This document shows positions 54,779-63,143 of a stretch of 64,000 nucleotides of DNA, one piece after another (positions within the stretch are counted from its first letter, which is position 1; the number at the start of each line of letters is the position of its first letter). Where the stretch lies: the NCBI RefSeq assembly GCF_016774335.1, contig NZ_JAETWA010000006.1:1-64000 (forward strand), in the 5' to 3' direction. The stretch comes from Luteimonas saliphila. Its GTDB lineage: Bacteria > Pseudomonadota > Gammaproteobacteria > Xanthomonadales > Xanthomonadaceae. The notes under the pieces were generated by a model. That model did not search any database. It was not told where the DNA came from and worked only from the letters and a program-made list of their open reading frames with translations. The position numbers and the translations under genes were made by a program.

Positions 54779-55600
54779 TTGTCAACGATCAGACCGGTGT
54801 TCTACGTCTCCGATGGAACCGGTATCACTGCCGAGACCATCGGCCACAGCCTGCTCACGCAGTTCGCGGGCACCAAGTTCAGCACCAACCGCATCCCGTT
54901 CGTCGACAGCGTGGAGCGTGCGCTCGAAGTCGCCGACCGCATCCGCGCCACCGGAGAGGCGCAGGGCGTGCGTCCGATCGTGGTCAATTCCTCGGTCGAT
55001 CCGGACATTTCGGCGGCGATCGCCCGGAGCGGTGCGCTGATGCTGGACGTGTTCGCGCCCTTCATCGATCCGCTCGAGGCCGAACTCGGCGAGAAGCGGC
55101 AGCCGAAGGTGGGGCAGGCGCACGGCATGGTCGACTTCGAGACCTACCACCGGCGCATCAACGCCATGAACTTCGCGCTGACGCACGACGACGGCATGTC
55201 GATCAACTACGACCACGCCGACGTGATCCTGGTCGCGGTCTCGCGCGCCGGCAAGACGCCCACCTGCATCTATCTCGCGCTCCACCACGGCGTGGCCGCG
55301 GCCAACTATCCGCTCACCGACGAGGATCTGGAGCACGACCGCCTGCCGCCGCGCCTGCGCGCGCACCGGTCGAAGCTGTTCGGCCTGACGATCGACCCCG
55401 TGCGCCTGCAGCAGATCCGTCAGGAGCGCCGTCCCGACTCGCGCTATGCGCGGCTGGATACCTGCCAGCGCGAGGTGAGCGCGGCGGAGAAGCTGTTCCG
55501 CGCGGAGCGCATTCCCGTGCTCAGCACCACGCACGTGTCGATCGAGGAAATCTCGAGCAAGGTGATGTCCACGCTGGGCATCCAGCGGGTCATGTACTGA
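54779..55600 (+). CDS. ppsR: PEP synthase regulatory protein (kinase/pyrophosphorylase)
   Basis: A 273-residue bifunctional enzyme that inactivates PpsA by ADP-dependent threonine phosphorylation and reactivates it by phosphate-dependent dephosphorylation. The family N-terminus [19 protein letters not shown] and the P-loop VSRAGKTPT (154-162) are clear, as is [18 protein letters not shown]. Start is TTG at 54779; the next ATG would delete the P-loop-containing N-terminal domain. Pairing with ppsA supports the function strongly. Confidence 0.95.
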   Translation: MSTIRPVFYVSDGTGITAETIGHSLLTQFAGTKFSTNRIPFVDSVERALEVADRIRATGEAQGVRPIVVNSSVDPDISAAIARSGALMLDVFAPFIDPLEAELGEKRQPKVGQAHGMVDFETYHRRINAMNFALTHDDGMSINYDHADVILVAVSRAGKTPTCIYLALHHGVAAANYPLTDEDLEHDRLPPRLRAHRSKLFGLTIDPVRLQQIRQERRPDSRYARLDTCQREVSAAEKLFRAERIPVLSTTHVSIEEISSKVMSTLGIQRVMY

Positions 55601-55754
55601 GGCCTGCGACCGCAGGGCCGGGCGGGCACGCAGCCCCGCGATCGGGACGGTACGGTACCGATCCATGAATGCATCGCAGGAACACTTAACGTAGGCGCTC
55701 GCAGCGGATCCGTCAATGCTGCACGCGCGCGATTCCAGCGTGTAGGATCGGGCC

Positions 55755-56255
55755 ATGCACGAAGTCGTCGCCCGCACTCCCGTCATCCCCAGGCTGGGCC
55801 GTTTCGGCTGGCTGATGGCGCTGTACGCGGAGAACTTCCGGCGCATGACCCGCCTGTTCGAACCCGCCGACCTCGAGGCCGGGCGCTATGTCTCGACCAT
55901 CGGCGACGGGCTCGACATCCAGCTCGATGTCCTGCATCAGCACGTCTACACGACGGAACTCCGGCTGACCTACGGCGTGATCGACCCGGTGACCGGGGAG
56001 CCGGACCCGTCCGCGTTCCTGCGCCTGTATCGCGACGCCAAACAGGCCGAGGCCACCCACTGCTACGTCGGAAGGCGCTGGCAGGACGTGATCGGCATGT
56101 ATCCGCCGCCGGCCGAGGTGCTCGACCATCGCATGCGCATGAACACCTTCCTGGGCAAGTGGCTGCAGTACCTGGCCGAGAGCGGCCATGGGGTGGCCAC
56201 GCTGCGGCACAGCCCGGATGCGCTGGAGGCGGGAGCGGGTTCGGCCGCCCGCTAG
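55755..56255 (+). CDS. DUF1249 (YqiB-like) protein
   Basis: A 166-residue protein of the DUF1249 family, related to E. coli YqiB. Typical blocks: MALYAENFRRMTRLF at the start, ELRLTYGVIDP, LRLYRDAKQAEATHCY and MRMNTFLGKWLQYLAESGH. Function unknown; probably cytoplasmic, no signal or membrane segment. It stands alone; gcgtgtaggatcgg just upstream may include a -10 element. Confidence 0.85.
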   Translation: MHEVVARTPVIPRLGRFGWLMALYAENFRRMTRLFEPADLEAGRYVSTIGDGLDIQLDVLHQHVYTTELRLTYGVIDPVTGEPDPSAFLRLYRDAKQAEATHCYVGRRWQDVIGMYPPPAEVLDHRMRMNTFLGKWLQYLAESGHGVATLRHSPDALEAGAGSAAR

Positions 56256-56300
56256 ATCCCGCGGCCGCTGGCCGGGGGCGAGAACGACCTGACGGATCGT

Positions 56301-56513
56301 TCAGCCGCAGGCACCGACCAGCACGTTGTCTCCGCAGCGCATGCGCACCCGTACTCCGGTGGGGACGCCGATCGAGGCGTGGCAGTCGCGCGCCATCTCG
56401 ATGGCGCATTCGATCGCGATCGCCCGCTCCACGTTGCGCGCGACCTGATAGTGGTCGATCCGGACCTGCCAGCCCGGCCCGTCCGGCTCCACGGCGATCA
56501 ACGTGCGTTCCAT
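56301..56513 (-). CDS. small DUF2188-like hypothetical protein
   Basis: A 70-residue protein, MERTLIAVEPDGPGWQVRID at the start. The pattern (VxPxxxGWxVRxD, then a helix with AIAIECAIEMARD and a final strand) resembles DUF2188-like proteins but I rate that low. Shine-Dalgarno cgggag lies seven bases before the ATG at 56513, which supports real translation. Three cysteines. Upstream longer frames to 56801 are Arg/Pro-rich and rejected. Confidence 0.6.
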   Translation of the reverse strand: MERTLIAVEPDGPGWQVRIDHYQVARNVERAIAIECAIEMARDCHASIGVPTGVRVRMRCGDNVLVGACG

Positions 56514-56913
56514 GTGGCGACTCCCGATCACGCTGCCTTCCGGCCTGATCGGCCGTGGTGACAGCATCCGCCGGCGGCGGCCGCGGCGCAGTCGGACGAT
56601 GGGGCGGGTCGCTGTAGGAAAAACCTGACCTGCCGGAACCGGGACGGGCCCTCGGATGAATGGCGGGGTGCGAGGCCGGTCCCGCAGCGGGCCTGACGCG
56701 ATGCGGGCGCACAGCGAGCCGCGGTCATGGCATGGGGCGAGCGGACGCCAGGCAGGCTGGCGCGGCGTGGCCAGCCGGAGCGTCTCCCGACGTCCCGCCA
56801 CACCCGTGTCGACAGAAGCCGCCGCGTCGCTGGCGCGAAGAAGAAGAGGCCGAGGCGCAGGAGGCGCCGACGGCCCCTGATCGGCCCGGCCGCCATGCCG
56901 ATCCCGACAGCCA
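56514..56913. other. intergenic region with a 16-mer shared with 9505-9520
   Basis: About 400 bp without a credible gene. It holds tgtaggaaaaacctga at 56613-56628, matching the minus-strand box upstream of the protease at 15 of 16 positions. The rest is GC-rich and I see no tRNA, repeat or promoter in it that I could defend. Confidence 0.5.
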
Positions 56914-56944
56914 CGAAAAACAAGGGCCCGGTTGCCCGGGCCCC
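56914..56944 (-). terminator. intrinsic terminator of the tRNA unit
   Basis: On the minus strand gggcccgg-gcaa-ccgggccc is followed by ttgtttttcg. It begins ten bases after the CCA of tRNA-Glu. Confidence 0.9.
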
Positions 56945-56953
56945 TGCATGAAT

Positions 56954-57029
56954 TGGCGTCCCCACGGGGATTCGAACCCCGGTCGCTACCGTGAAAGGGT
57001 AATGTCCTAGGCCTCTAGACGATGGGGAC
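56954..57029 (-). tRNA. tRNA-Glu (TTC)
   Basis: A 76-nt tRNA with encoded CCA. Acceptor gtcccca pairs with tggggac; anticodon loop CTTTCAC gives TTC; T arm is cgggg-ttcgaat-ccccg. The anticodon stem ttacc/ggtag begins with a T-G wobble. Co-transcribed with tRNA-Ala 62 bp upstream. Confidence 0.97.
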
Positions 57030-57091
57030 GCGGTGAAGCTGATGTCCGGCTTCCACGCGGCCTGTGCGCGGAAACTTGTCGACGGAAAATC

Positions 57092-57167
57092 TGGTGGAGC
57101 CAGGCGGGATCGAACCGCCGACCTCCTGCATGCCATGCAGGCGCTCTCCCAGCTGAGCTATGGCCCC
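57092..57167 (-). tRNA. tRNA-Ala (GGC)
   Basis: A 76-nt tRNA with encoded CCA. Acceptor ggggcca pairs with tggctcc (one G-T mismatch pair included); anticodon stem cctgc/gcaggg-type closes loop ATGGCAT, anticodon GGC; T arm gcggg... reads ggcgg-ttcgatc-ccgcc. First gene of the minus-strand tRNA unit. Confidence 0.97.
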
Positions 57168-57185
57168 ACGGCTGGAAAGCGCGGA

Positions 57186-57215
57186 ATTGTAGTGGTGCCA
57201 CGCTGTCACCGTCAA
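57186..57215 (-). promoter_or_regulatory. promoter of tRNA-Ala / tRNA-Glu
   Basis: On the minus strand TTGACG (57215-57210) and TACAAT (57191-57186) are separated by 18 bp, with the tRNA starting 18 bases past the -10 box. A near-consensus sigma-70 promoter. Confidence 0.85.
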
Positions 57216-57479
57216 CAGTGACCCGGTTGGCGACGCACGGAAGTTCAGGGGATTTCGCACCGTTGCCGCTCTCGGCTCGCGGTAGCTCTGGGCTTGGCAC
57301 TAGGCTCGGCCCGGTTACTGGCCGACGGTGCCGGCATCGCGATCGTATTCGGGGCGATGAACCGCGATCTGGTTGTGAGCGCATTCGTCGGCGGGAAATG
57401 GGCTCGCGTCGGGTCCGCCGTCGTGGCTGCTCCGACGCCGGAGGTAGGATGCTGCATCCCGTGTCGTATCCCCACCGCG
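57216..57479. other. upstream region of the GlxA-type gene
   Basis: About 260 bp between the tRNA promoter and the regulator gene. An open frame runs through it in phase with the regulator (from 57294), but its residues (ALGSARLLADGAGIAIVFG) have no family match and the regulator family begins at the downstream Met. gaggtaggatg at 57451-57461 is the only promoter or ribosome-site-like element I see. Confidence 0.4.
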
Positions 57480-58466
57480 ATGTCCAGACTCGTCTGCATG
57501 CTGATCTTCGACGGCGCCCAGTCGCTGGACATCAGCGGCCCGCTGGAGGTGTTCGCGCTTGCCAGCCGCCAGACGCAGGAGGATGCGCCCGGCGCGCTGC
57601 CGCCGTATGCGCTGCGCGTGGTAGCCCGCGATGCCGGCGCGGTGACGCTGGCCTCCGGAATGCGCCTGCTGGCGGACGCGAGCTGTGCGCAACTGCCCGA
57701 GGATGTCGACACGCTGCTTGTCAGCGGCGGCATGGGTGATGCGCTGGACCGGGCGCGCGCCGATCCTGCGCTGACGGACTGGCTGCGTGCCGCCGCACCC
57801 CGCGCCCGGCGCATCGGATCGATCTGCAACGGCGCGTTGCTGCTCGCCGAGACGGGCCTGCTCGACGGCTGCGAGGCGACGACGCACTGGAGCGACATCG
57901 CCGAACTGCAGCGGCGCTATCCATCGGTGCGGGTGGTTCCCGATGCGATCTACACCCGGAGCGACCGGATCTGGACCTCGGCCGGCATCACCGCGGGCAT
58001 GGATCTCGCCCTTGCGATGGTGGCCGAGGACTGCGGCCTGCCGCTGGCCTGGAAAGTGGCCAGGCGGATGGTGCTGGCGACGCGGCGTTCCGGAGGCGAC
58101 AGCCAACTCGGCCGCCTGCTGGCCGAGCTGGACCTGCCCGACCACTTCGCCGAACTGGCGCAGTGGATCCGTGCGCAGCTGCATGCCCGGCTCGACGTCG
58201 GACGCCTGGCCGAATGGGTGCACATGAGTCCGCGACAGTTCACCCGTCGTTTCCGTGCCGCGTTCGGGACGACACCGCAGAAGTACGTGGCCCGGTTGCG
58301 CATCGAGGCGGCGAGGGCACAGCTCGAACACACCGCCAAGGACCTCAAGCGGATCGCGGCCGACTGCGGCTTCTCCACGGAAGAGGCGATGCGCCGCAGC
58401 TTCGTGCGTGAGCTCGGCGTGCGCCCCGGCGAATATCGCCAGCGCCTCGCGCCGTCGCGGGTCTGA
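57480..58466 (+). CDS. GlxA-type transcriptional regulator (DJ-1/PfpI + AraC)
   Basis: A 328-residue regulator. Residues 1-190 are a DJ-1/PfpI-like glutamine-amidotransferase domain (VCMLIFDGAQSLDISGPLEVF; nucleophile-elbow C119 in GSICNGALLL), and the C-terminal 100 residues an AraC double helix-turn-helix (RLAEWVHMSPRQFTRRFRAAFG and IAADCGFSTEEAMRRSFVRELG). Such regulators bind metabolites with the DJ-1 domain. It is followed at 86 bp by an exported DJ-1 homologue, which may be its target. Start 57480 is set by the conserved N-terminus; no good Shine-Dalgarno. Confidence 0.9.
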   Translation: MSRLVCMLIFDGAQSLDISGPLEVFALASRQTQEDAPGALPPYALRVVARDAGAVTLASGMRLLADASCAQLPEDVDTLLVSGGMGDALDRARADPALTDWLRAAAPRARRIGSICNGALLLAETGLLDGCEATTHWSDIAELQRRYPSVRVVPDAIYTRSDRIWTSAGITAGMDLALAMVAEDCGLPLAWKVARRMVLATRRSGGDSQLGRLLAELDLPDHFAELAQWIRAQLHARLDVGRLAEWVHMSPRQFTRRFRAAFGTTPQKYVARLRIEAARAQLEHTAKDLKRIAADCGFSTEEAMRRSFVRELGVRPGEYRQRLAPSRV

Positions 58467-58552
58467 TCTGTCCGGATTGGCGGGCGGAATGTCCGTATCC
58501 GCCGGCCCGCGCGTTTCAGACTGACGGCTCTCCGGTTATTGGAAACACCGCG

Positions 58553-59602
58553 ATGGTGCGTGCATCGATCCGGGCGCTTGCGCTCGCGTTCCTGCTGTCT
58601 TCCCTCGGACTGGCCGCGACCGCGGATGCCGCGCATGCGGGGCGCGGCGCGGCCCCGGTGCGCGTAGGTATCGTGCTGTTCGATGGGGTCCAGATCATCG
58701 ACTTCGCCGCGCCCTACGAGGTGTTCGGGCAGGCCGGTTTCAGCGTGGCGACGGTATCGCCCGACGGCAGGGCGGTGAGCACCGCGATGGAACTGTCCGT
58801 GTCCCCGGACCATGGCTTCGCCGATGCGCCCGCGTTCGATGTGCTGCTGGTGCCCGGTGGCGATGTCCACGCCGCGGCGGCGGACGAGGCCATCCTGGCT
58901 TTCGTCCGTGCGCGCAGTGCCGGGGCCAAGCACGTCCTGTCGGTATGCACCGGGTCGCACATCCTGGCAGCCGCCGGGATGCTCGATGGACTGACGGCCA
59001 CGACGTTCTATCCCGCCGTCGGCCAGCTCGCCGCGGACTATCCGAAGATCCGAGTCGTCAGCGACCAGCGCTGGGTCGACAGCGGCAGGATCGTCACCTC
59101 GGCCGGACTGTCCTCCGGCATCGACGCCGCGCTGCACGTGGTCGCGCGCCTGCGCGGCGAGGATGCGGCACGAACCACCGCGTTGCACCTGGAATACGAC
59201 TGGCGTCCGGACGACGGCTTCGTCCGCGGGCGCATGGCCGACCGCTACCTGCCCGGTCTGCGGGACGTGGCATGGCCGTCCGACATCGCCTTCGAGCGCC
59301 TCGTTGCGGTCGGCGACGAGGACAGGTGGCGCATGCGCTACCGCGTCGCCAGCCAGACGCCGCGGGAGAAACTGCTCTCGCGCATCGCCCACAGCATCGA
59401 CGGCGACGGCGATGGCTGGCGGCGCGATCCGGACGAAGACGGTTACCGCTGGCAACGCAACGTCGATGGCCGGCGACTTGTCCTCACCGTTGCGACCTGG
59501 CCCGGGGAACGCGACGGCATGTTCGAACTGGAGTCCCGCCTCGTGATCGCTCAAGGCTTCGCGCAAGAAGGGCAGCCGGACAAGCCGGGCGCACGACGCT
59601 GA
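58553..59602 (+). CDS. exported DJ-1/PfpI-family protein with C-terminal extension
   Basis: A 349-residue protein with a Sec signal peptide (LALAFLLSSLGLAATADAAHA) and a DJ-1/PfpI domain (about 36-215: VGIVLFDGVQIIDFAAPYEVFG, elbow C132 in SVCTGSHIL, TSAGLSSGIDAALH). A further 130 residues have no match I know and include DGDGDG at 283-288, an EF-hand-like DxDxDG run that could bind calcium. Periplasmic DJ-1 proteins with such tails are uncommon; related enzymes are isonitrile hydratases, but that function is not shown. Likely co-regulated with the GlxA-type gene. Confidence 0.82.
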   Translation: MVRASIRALALAFLLSSLGLAATADAAHAGRGAAPVRVGIVLFDGVQIIDFAAPYEVFGQAGFSVATVSPDGRAVSTAMELSVSPDHGFADAPAFDVLLVPGGDVHAAAADEAILAFVRARSAGAKHVLSVCTGSHILAAAGMLDGLTATTFYPAVGQLAADYPKIRVVSDQRWVDSGRIVTSAGLSSGIDAALHVVARLRGEDAARTTALHLEYDWRPDDGFVRGRMADRYLPGLRDVAWPSDIAFERLVAVGDEDRWRMRYRVASQTPREKLLSRIAHSIDGDGDGWRRDPDEDGYRWQRNVDGRRLVLTVATWPGERDGMFELESRLVIAQGFAQEGQPDKPGARR

Positions 59603-59627
59603 CGCGCGTGCCACGAGCCGGCTGCCG

Positions 59628-61106
59628 GTGTGGTCATCGGATTCGCGTCGCCTGGCGCTCGCCACGCGCTTGAGCTATTCATCGCTGCCCTCGACCGGCG
59701 ACGATGCCTGCTGGGAAGTCGACATCGCCACGCGTTCGGTCCGTCACTGGTCGGCGCTTTCGGTTGCCGACGCCGAGTACATCGCCGCGCTCGTTGCCGC
59801 GACACCGGCCGCGGACGTGGACGCGGTGGTGAATGGCCGGCAGGCGCTGGCGGATCCGCCCATGGGCATGGGCGGCGGCCAGGTGATGGCGCGCGCCTGG
59901 ATGCTGGCACCCGGCTTGGTGTCCAGTTGGGCCGGCGAGACCCTGAGCCTGGCGCAGGGCTCCGAAGTGCGTGTGCTGAGCGACGCCTGCGCGACGGTCG
60001 CTTCGCCGGTGGCGATGCGCAATGGTGGTCAGTTGATCGTGGTCACGCGCAAGGACGGTCGCTTCGAGGCGATCCGCGTGCACGACGGACAGCATCGAGT
60101 GCATACGCTCGAGATGCCGGCGACGGCCAGCCTGCTGTCCGCGACCGTGGACGGACGCGTGTGGTGTCGGTTGGACGCGAACGATGGCAGTTGGCTCTAC
60201 GTGGCCGGACGCGACGCATCCGACGTGACGTCACCGCTCGTGCTCAACCGGCATCTCGCTGAGATTCGCCGGCCACGTGCACGCGAAGTGGAACGGACCT
60301 CCTCGGACGGCAAGCGCCTGACCGGGGTGCTGATGACGCCTACCAGTACACCCGCGGGAACGCGGTCACCGGTGATCCTCTGGGCCTATCCCAATTCAGT
60401 GCCGCGTCTGGATGGCTGGTTGAGCCGGCTCAACGACGATTCAGCGATCACCTATCCGTTTCAGTATCTGCTGGCGCAGGGTTTCGCCGTGTTCCAGGCG
60501 CCGCTGCCGATGCTGGACCGGCCGGACGCTGCGGAACCGCTGGACTACGTCTCCGGCCTCATCCTGCCTTGGCTGGGCGTGCTGGACCAGCAACCGGAGG
60601 TGCAGGCCGGGCAGTACGGGTTCTGGGGGCATTCCGACGCCGGCTATGTCGCCCTGGCGTTGCTGGCGACGACCGACCGCTTCAAGGCGATCGCCGCGGC
60701 ATCGACCTTTCCCGATCTTGCGGCAACACTGTATTCGGCGCGATTGCCATTCCAGACTTTGGACTGTGCGGCGCACCTGATCCAGACCGACCGCTGGTAT
60801 TACGAGGCTGATACCCAGCGTTACCGCGTGGGCGGAAGCCTGTGGCGCAATACCGAGCGCTTCGTTCGCAACAGCGCGCTCTTTCGCTTGGAGCATGCGA
60901 CCACGCCGACGTTATTGATGGTCGGCGAGTACGATGCCGTGCCGCGGTCGATGGAACAGGTCTACTCCGTCCTGCACGGGAAGGGCGTGCCGGTGGAGCT
61001 GGCCTACTACTGGGGTGAGGGGCACATGATCTCCAGTCCCGAGAACCTCCACGATCTTTGGACCCGCAGCGAGCAGTTCTTCCGGCGCAATCTCTGGCTG
61101 TCTTGA
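59628..61106 (+). pseudogene. S9-family hydrolase, N-terminally truncated
   Basis: 492 residues of a prolyl-oligopeptidase-type protein. The alpha/beta-hydrolase domain (about 230-492) has S336 in GHSDAGY, D436 in GEYDAVP and H466 in GEGHMI as a likely triad. The frame begins with WSSDSRRLAL, which looks like the interior of a beta-propeller blade, and lacks a signal peptide and the earlier blades; family members are usually 650-800 residues. The first codon is GTG, no Shine-Dalgarno, 25 bp after the DJ-1 gene. It may be a 5'-deleted remnant or a short functional form. Hand-counted rows inside it are 58-60 percent GC against 72 percent next door. Lasso-peptide isopeptidases belong to this family. 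Confidence 0.65.
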
Positions 61107-61314
61107 CCCGATGCGGCCGCGTTCGCGTACCACTCGATACACGAGCACTCGAGGGAAGCAGCGACGGGTCCGTGCCCACCCTGACGATCTACCGACTGCG
61201 AGGCGAGATCGAAGGCGCAGAGCCGTGCATTTCATGACATATGTGGCCGCGCGGGTTCAGGTCGGCCACTTGCAGTGCATTAGGCATTAGGGCAAGAAGG
61301 GGCGGGAAGGTCGA
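61107..61314. other. gap before the ECF sigma promoter
   Basis: About 210 bp with lower GC than most of the window. I looked for a small precursor-peptide gene of the lasso type on the plus strand and found none. gcattaggcattagggcaag at 61277-61296 is a short direct repeat. The promoter motif follows at 61315. Confidence 0.4.
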
Positions 61315-61344
61315 GGTACCCACATTTCCCCATTGGACGCTCTT
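61315..61344 (+). promoter_or_regulatory. predicted ECF-sigma promoter 1
   Basis: GGTACCCAC (61315-61323) and GACGCTCTT (61336-61344) are separated by 12 bp. The identical first box and near-identical second box, with identical spacing, precede the STN-receptor gene at 63045. This fits a -35/-10 pair of the FecI-like sigma encoded just downstream, predicting autoregulation. The distance to the sigma start codon is 76 bp. Confidence 0.7.
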
Positions 61345-61420
61345 GTTGATCAGGAGCATCCTTGGGCGTGGCCGGCGCTGGTCGCGGCCAGGGATGACGG
61401 CCATCCACTCATCCATCCGC

Positions 61421-61975
61421 ATGCCCCAGAGCTGGAAACACACGTTCCTGACTACGATGGCCTCCCTGCACGGGCGGCCGCTGCTGCGTTTCTTCGTTTC
61501 CCGGCTGCCCGACGCCGCGGAGGCCCCGGACATGGTGCAGGAGGTCTACCTGCGCCTGTTGCGTCTCAACCGGCCCGATCTGATCCAGTCCCCGGAGGCC
61601 TACCTGTACACCATCGCCGCCAACATCGCGCGGGAGCAGCGACTGAAGCTGGTGACTCGCCCGGCGAATATCGCGCTGGACGACGCCCCGGCCGAGGCAT
61701 TGCCGGCCGATACGGATCCCTTCGCGGCCGCCACGCCGGAAAGCGCCGCCCTGAACGCGGATCGCCTGGAGCGGCTGCAAACCGTGCTGATGCAACTCTC
61801 GCCCAAGGCCCGCGCCTGCTTGGTCTGGCACCGCCGCGACGGCCTCACCTACAAGGAGATCGGCGCGCGGCTGGGCATTTCCACCAACATGGTCAAGAAG
61901 TACCTGTCCCAGGCGATGGCGCATTGCCACCAGCGCCTGGGCGCCGAGCAGGGAGGACCCGAGCGTGTCGCGTGA
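61421..61975 (+). CDS. ECF sigma factor, FecI-like
   Basis: A 184-residue extracytoplasmic-function sigma factor. Region 2 (LLRFFVSRLPDAAEAPDMVQEVYLRLLRL) and region 4 (LSPKARACLVWHRRDGLTYKEIGARLGISTNMVKKYLSQAM) are clear; region 1.1 and 3 are absent as expected. Directly followed by fecR, overlapping by 11 bp. An in-frame ATG at 61394 has cagggatg upstream and would add nine residues; I prefer 61421 from the family N-terminus. It would recognise the bipartite motif found at 61315 and 63045. Confidence 0.9.
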   Translation: MPQSWKHTFLTTMASLHGRPLLRFFVSRLPDAAEAPDMVQEVYLRLLRLNRPDLIQSPEAYLYTIAANIAREQRLKLVTRPANIALDDAPAEALPADTDPFAAATPESAALNADRLERLQTVLMQLSPKARACLVWHRRDGLTYKEIGARLGISTNMVKKYLSQAMAHCHQRLGAEQGGPERVA

Positions 61976-63044
61976 CCCGCACGCCATCGCGCCGCAGATC
62001 AGCCAGGCTGCTGCCGAGTGGTTCATCATCATGCGTGAACCCGTGGTGTCCGAAGCCGACCGGGCCGCGTTCGCCGCCTGGCTGCAGGCTTCGCCCGTGC
62101 ATGTGCGTGCCTACCTCGAAGTGACCCGGCTCTGGGGAGACGCCGCGCAGCTCGATCCGGAACTACCGGTAGCAGAGGATTTTGAACTAGCCGCCGCCAA
62201 CGTGCTGCCGATGCGCGAAGCGGTGCAGCCACGCAAGGATGCCGCAACGGCCAGCCGCGAACCTGCATCCGCGGCGCCCCCGCGAAAGACACGCCGCCGA
62301 CCCTTCGCTGTTGCCGCCTCCATCGCACTCATGGCTGGGTTGGTGGGCGCCGCCATTTGGTGGCAGTTCCATCAGCCGCCGACCTACATCACGGACGTCG
62401 GCGAACAGCGCGTCCTCACCTTGGAGGATGGTTCGATCATCCGGCTGAACTCCCGCTCCGAGGTCAAGGTGCGGATGCTCCCGACGCAGCGCCTGATCGA
62501 ACTGGTCGACGGCCAGGCCCTGTTCGAAGTAGCCAAGGATGCACAGCGCCCGTTCATCGTGCGCAGCGGCAACGTCACCACGCGCGCAGTCGGCACCCAG
62601 TTCGACGTCTACCGCAAGCCGACCGGCACCGTGGTCACGGTGGTGGAAGGGCAGGTGGAAGTGCGCACCGAACCGGCCGTCCGGAAGGCCGATGCCGACA
62701 TCGCAGGATTGGCATTGTCGGTATCCGTCAAGGCGGGCGAACAGGTGATCGTCGGCCGCGCCGGCGCCGTCGAGCAGCACAGGGACGCCAACGTCAACGC
62801 CGCCACCCGCTGGCTGCAGCAGGAACTGGTGTTCGAAGAGCAGCCGCTGAGCGCAGTGGTGGAGGAGTTCAATCGCTACCAGCGCATCCCCATCGTCCTC
62901 CACGATCCCGCGCTGGGCGAACTGCGCGTCAATGCCGTGTTCAACACCACCGGCCCCGAGCCCCTGCTGCGCTTCGTCGGTCGCATGGAGGATGTGCAGG
63001 TGGAACGCACTGCCCGGGAAATCCGAATCACCAGAAAACAATGA
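61965..63044 (+). CDS. fecR: FecR-family transmembrane signal protein
   Basis: FecR-like proteins hold an ECF sigma and pass the signal from an outer-membrane receptor. The 359-residue protein has an N-terminal DUF4880-type cytoplasmic domain (AAAEWFIIMREPVVSEADRAAFAAWLQASP), one membrane segment (about 113-135, VAASIALMAGLVGAAIWWQF), the FecR periplasmic domain (VLTLEDGSIIRLNSRSEVKV, ELVDGQALFEVAKD, RAVGTQFDVY) and a C-terminal STN-interacting part. Start GTG 61965 has gggagga seven bases upstream. Its stop is followed at once by promoter motif 2. Confidence 0.92.
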   Translation: MSRDPHAIAPQISQAAAEWFIIMREPVVSEADRAAFAAWLQASPVHVRAYLEVTRLWGDAAQLDPELPVAEDFELAAANVLPMREAVQPRKDAATASREPASAAPPRKTRRRPFAVAASIALMAGLVGAAIWWQFHQPPTYITDVGEQRVLTLEDGSIIRLNSRSEVKVRMLPTQRLIELVDGQALFEVAKDAQRPFIVRSGNVTTRAVGTQFDVYRKPTGTVVTVVEGQVEVRTEPAVRKADADIAGLALSVSVKAGEQVIVGRAGAVEQHRDANVNAATRWLQQELVFEEQPLSAVVEEFNRYQRIPIVLHDPALGELRVNAVFNTTGPEPLLRFVGRMEDVQVERTAREIRITRKQ

Positions 63045-63074
63045 GGTACCCACTTTTGCCGCGCGAACGCTCTT
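63045..63074 (+). promoter_or_regulatory. predicted ECF-sigma promoter 2
   Basis: GGTACCCAC (63045-63053) and AACGCTCTT (63066-63074), 12 bp apart, begin at the base after the fecR stop codon. Same first box and spacing as promoter 1 and eight of nine matches in the second box. The receptor ATG lies 70 bp downstream. Confidence 0.7.
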
Positions 63075-63143
63075 ACTCCAGGTGACAGATCAATGACACG
63101 CCTCGGGCGCCTGCCTGCGGCATCACTTGGGGAGAAAGGTTTC

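Noticed and set aside
56514-56801. Longer form of the 70-residue minus-strand protein
   Set aside because: The extra 96 residues are Arg/Pro-rich and the good ribosome-binding site belongs to the 56513 start.
61107-61420. Lasso-peptide precursor gene between the S9 hydrolase and the sigma gene
   Set aside because: The plus-strand frames give only Arg-rich peptides without a leader Thr at the penultimate position or a Gly/Ala/Ser core start followed by an acidic ring residue at 7-9.
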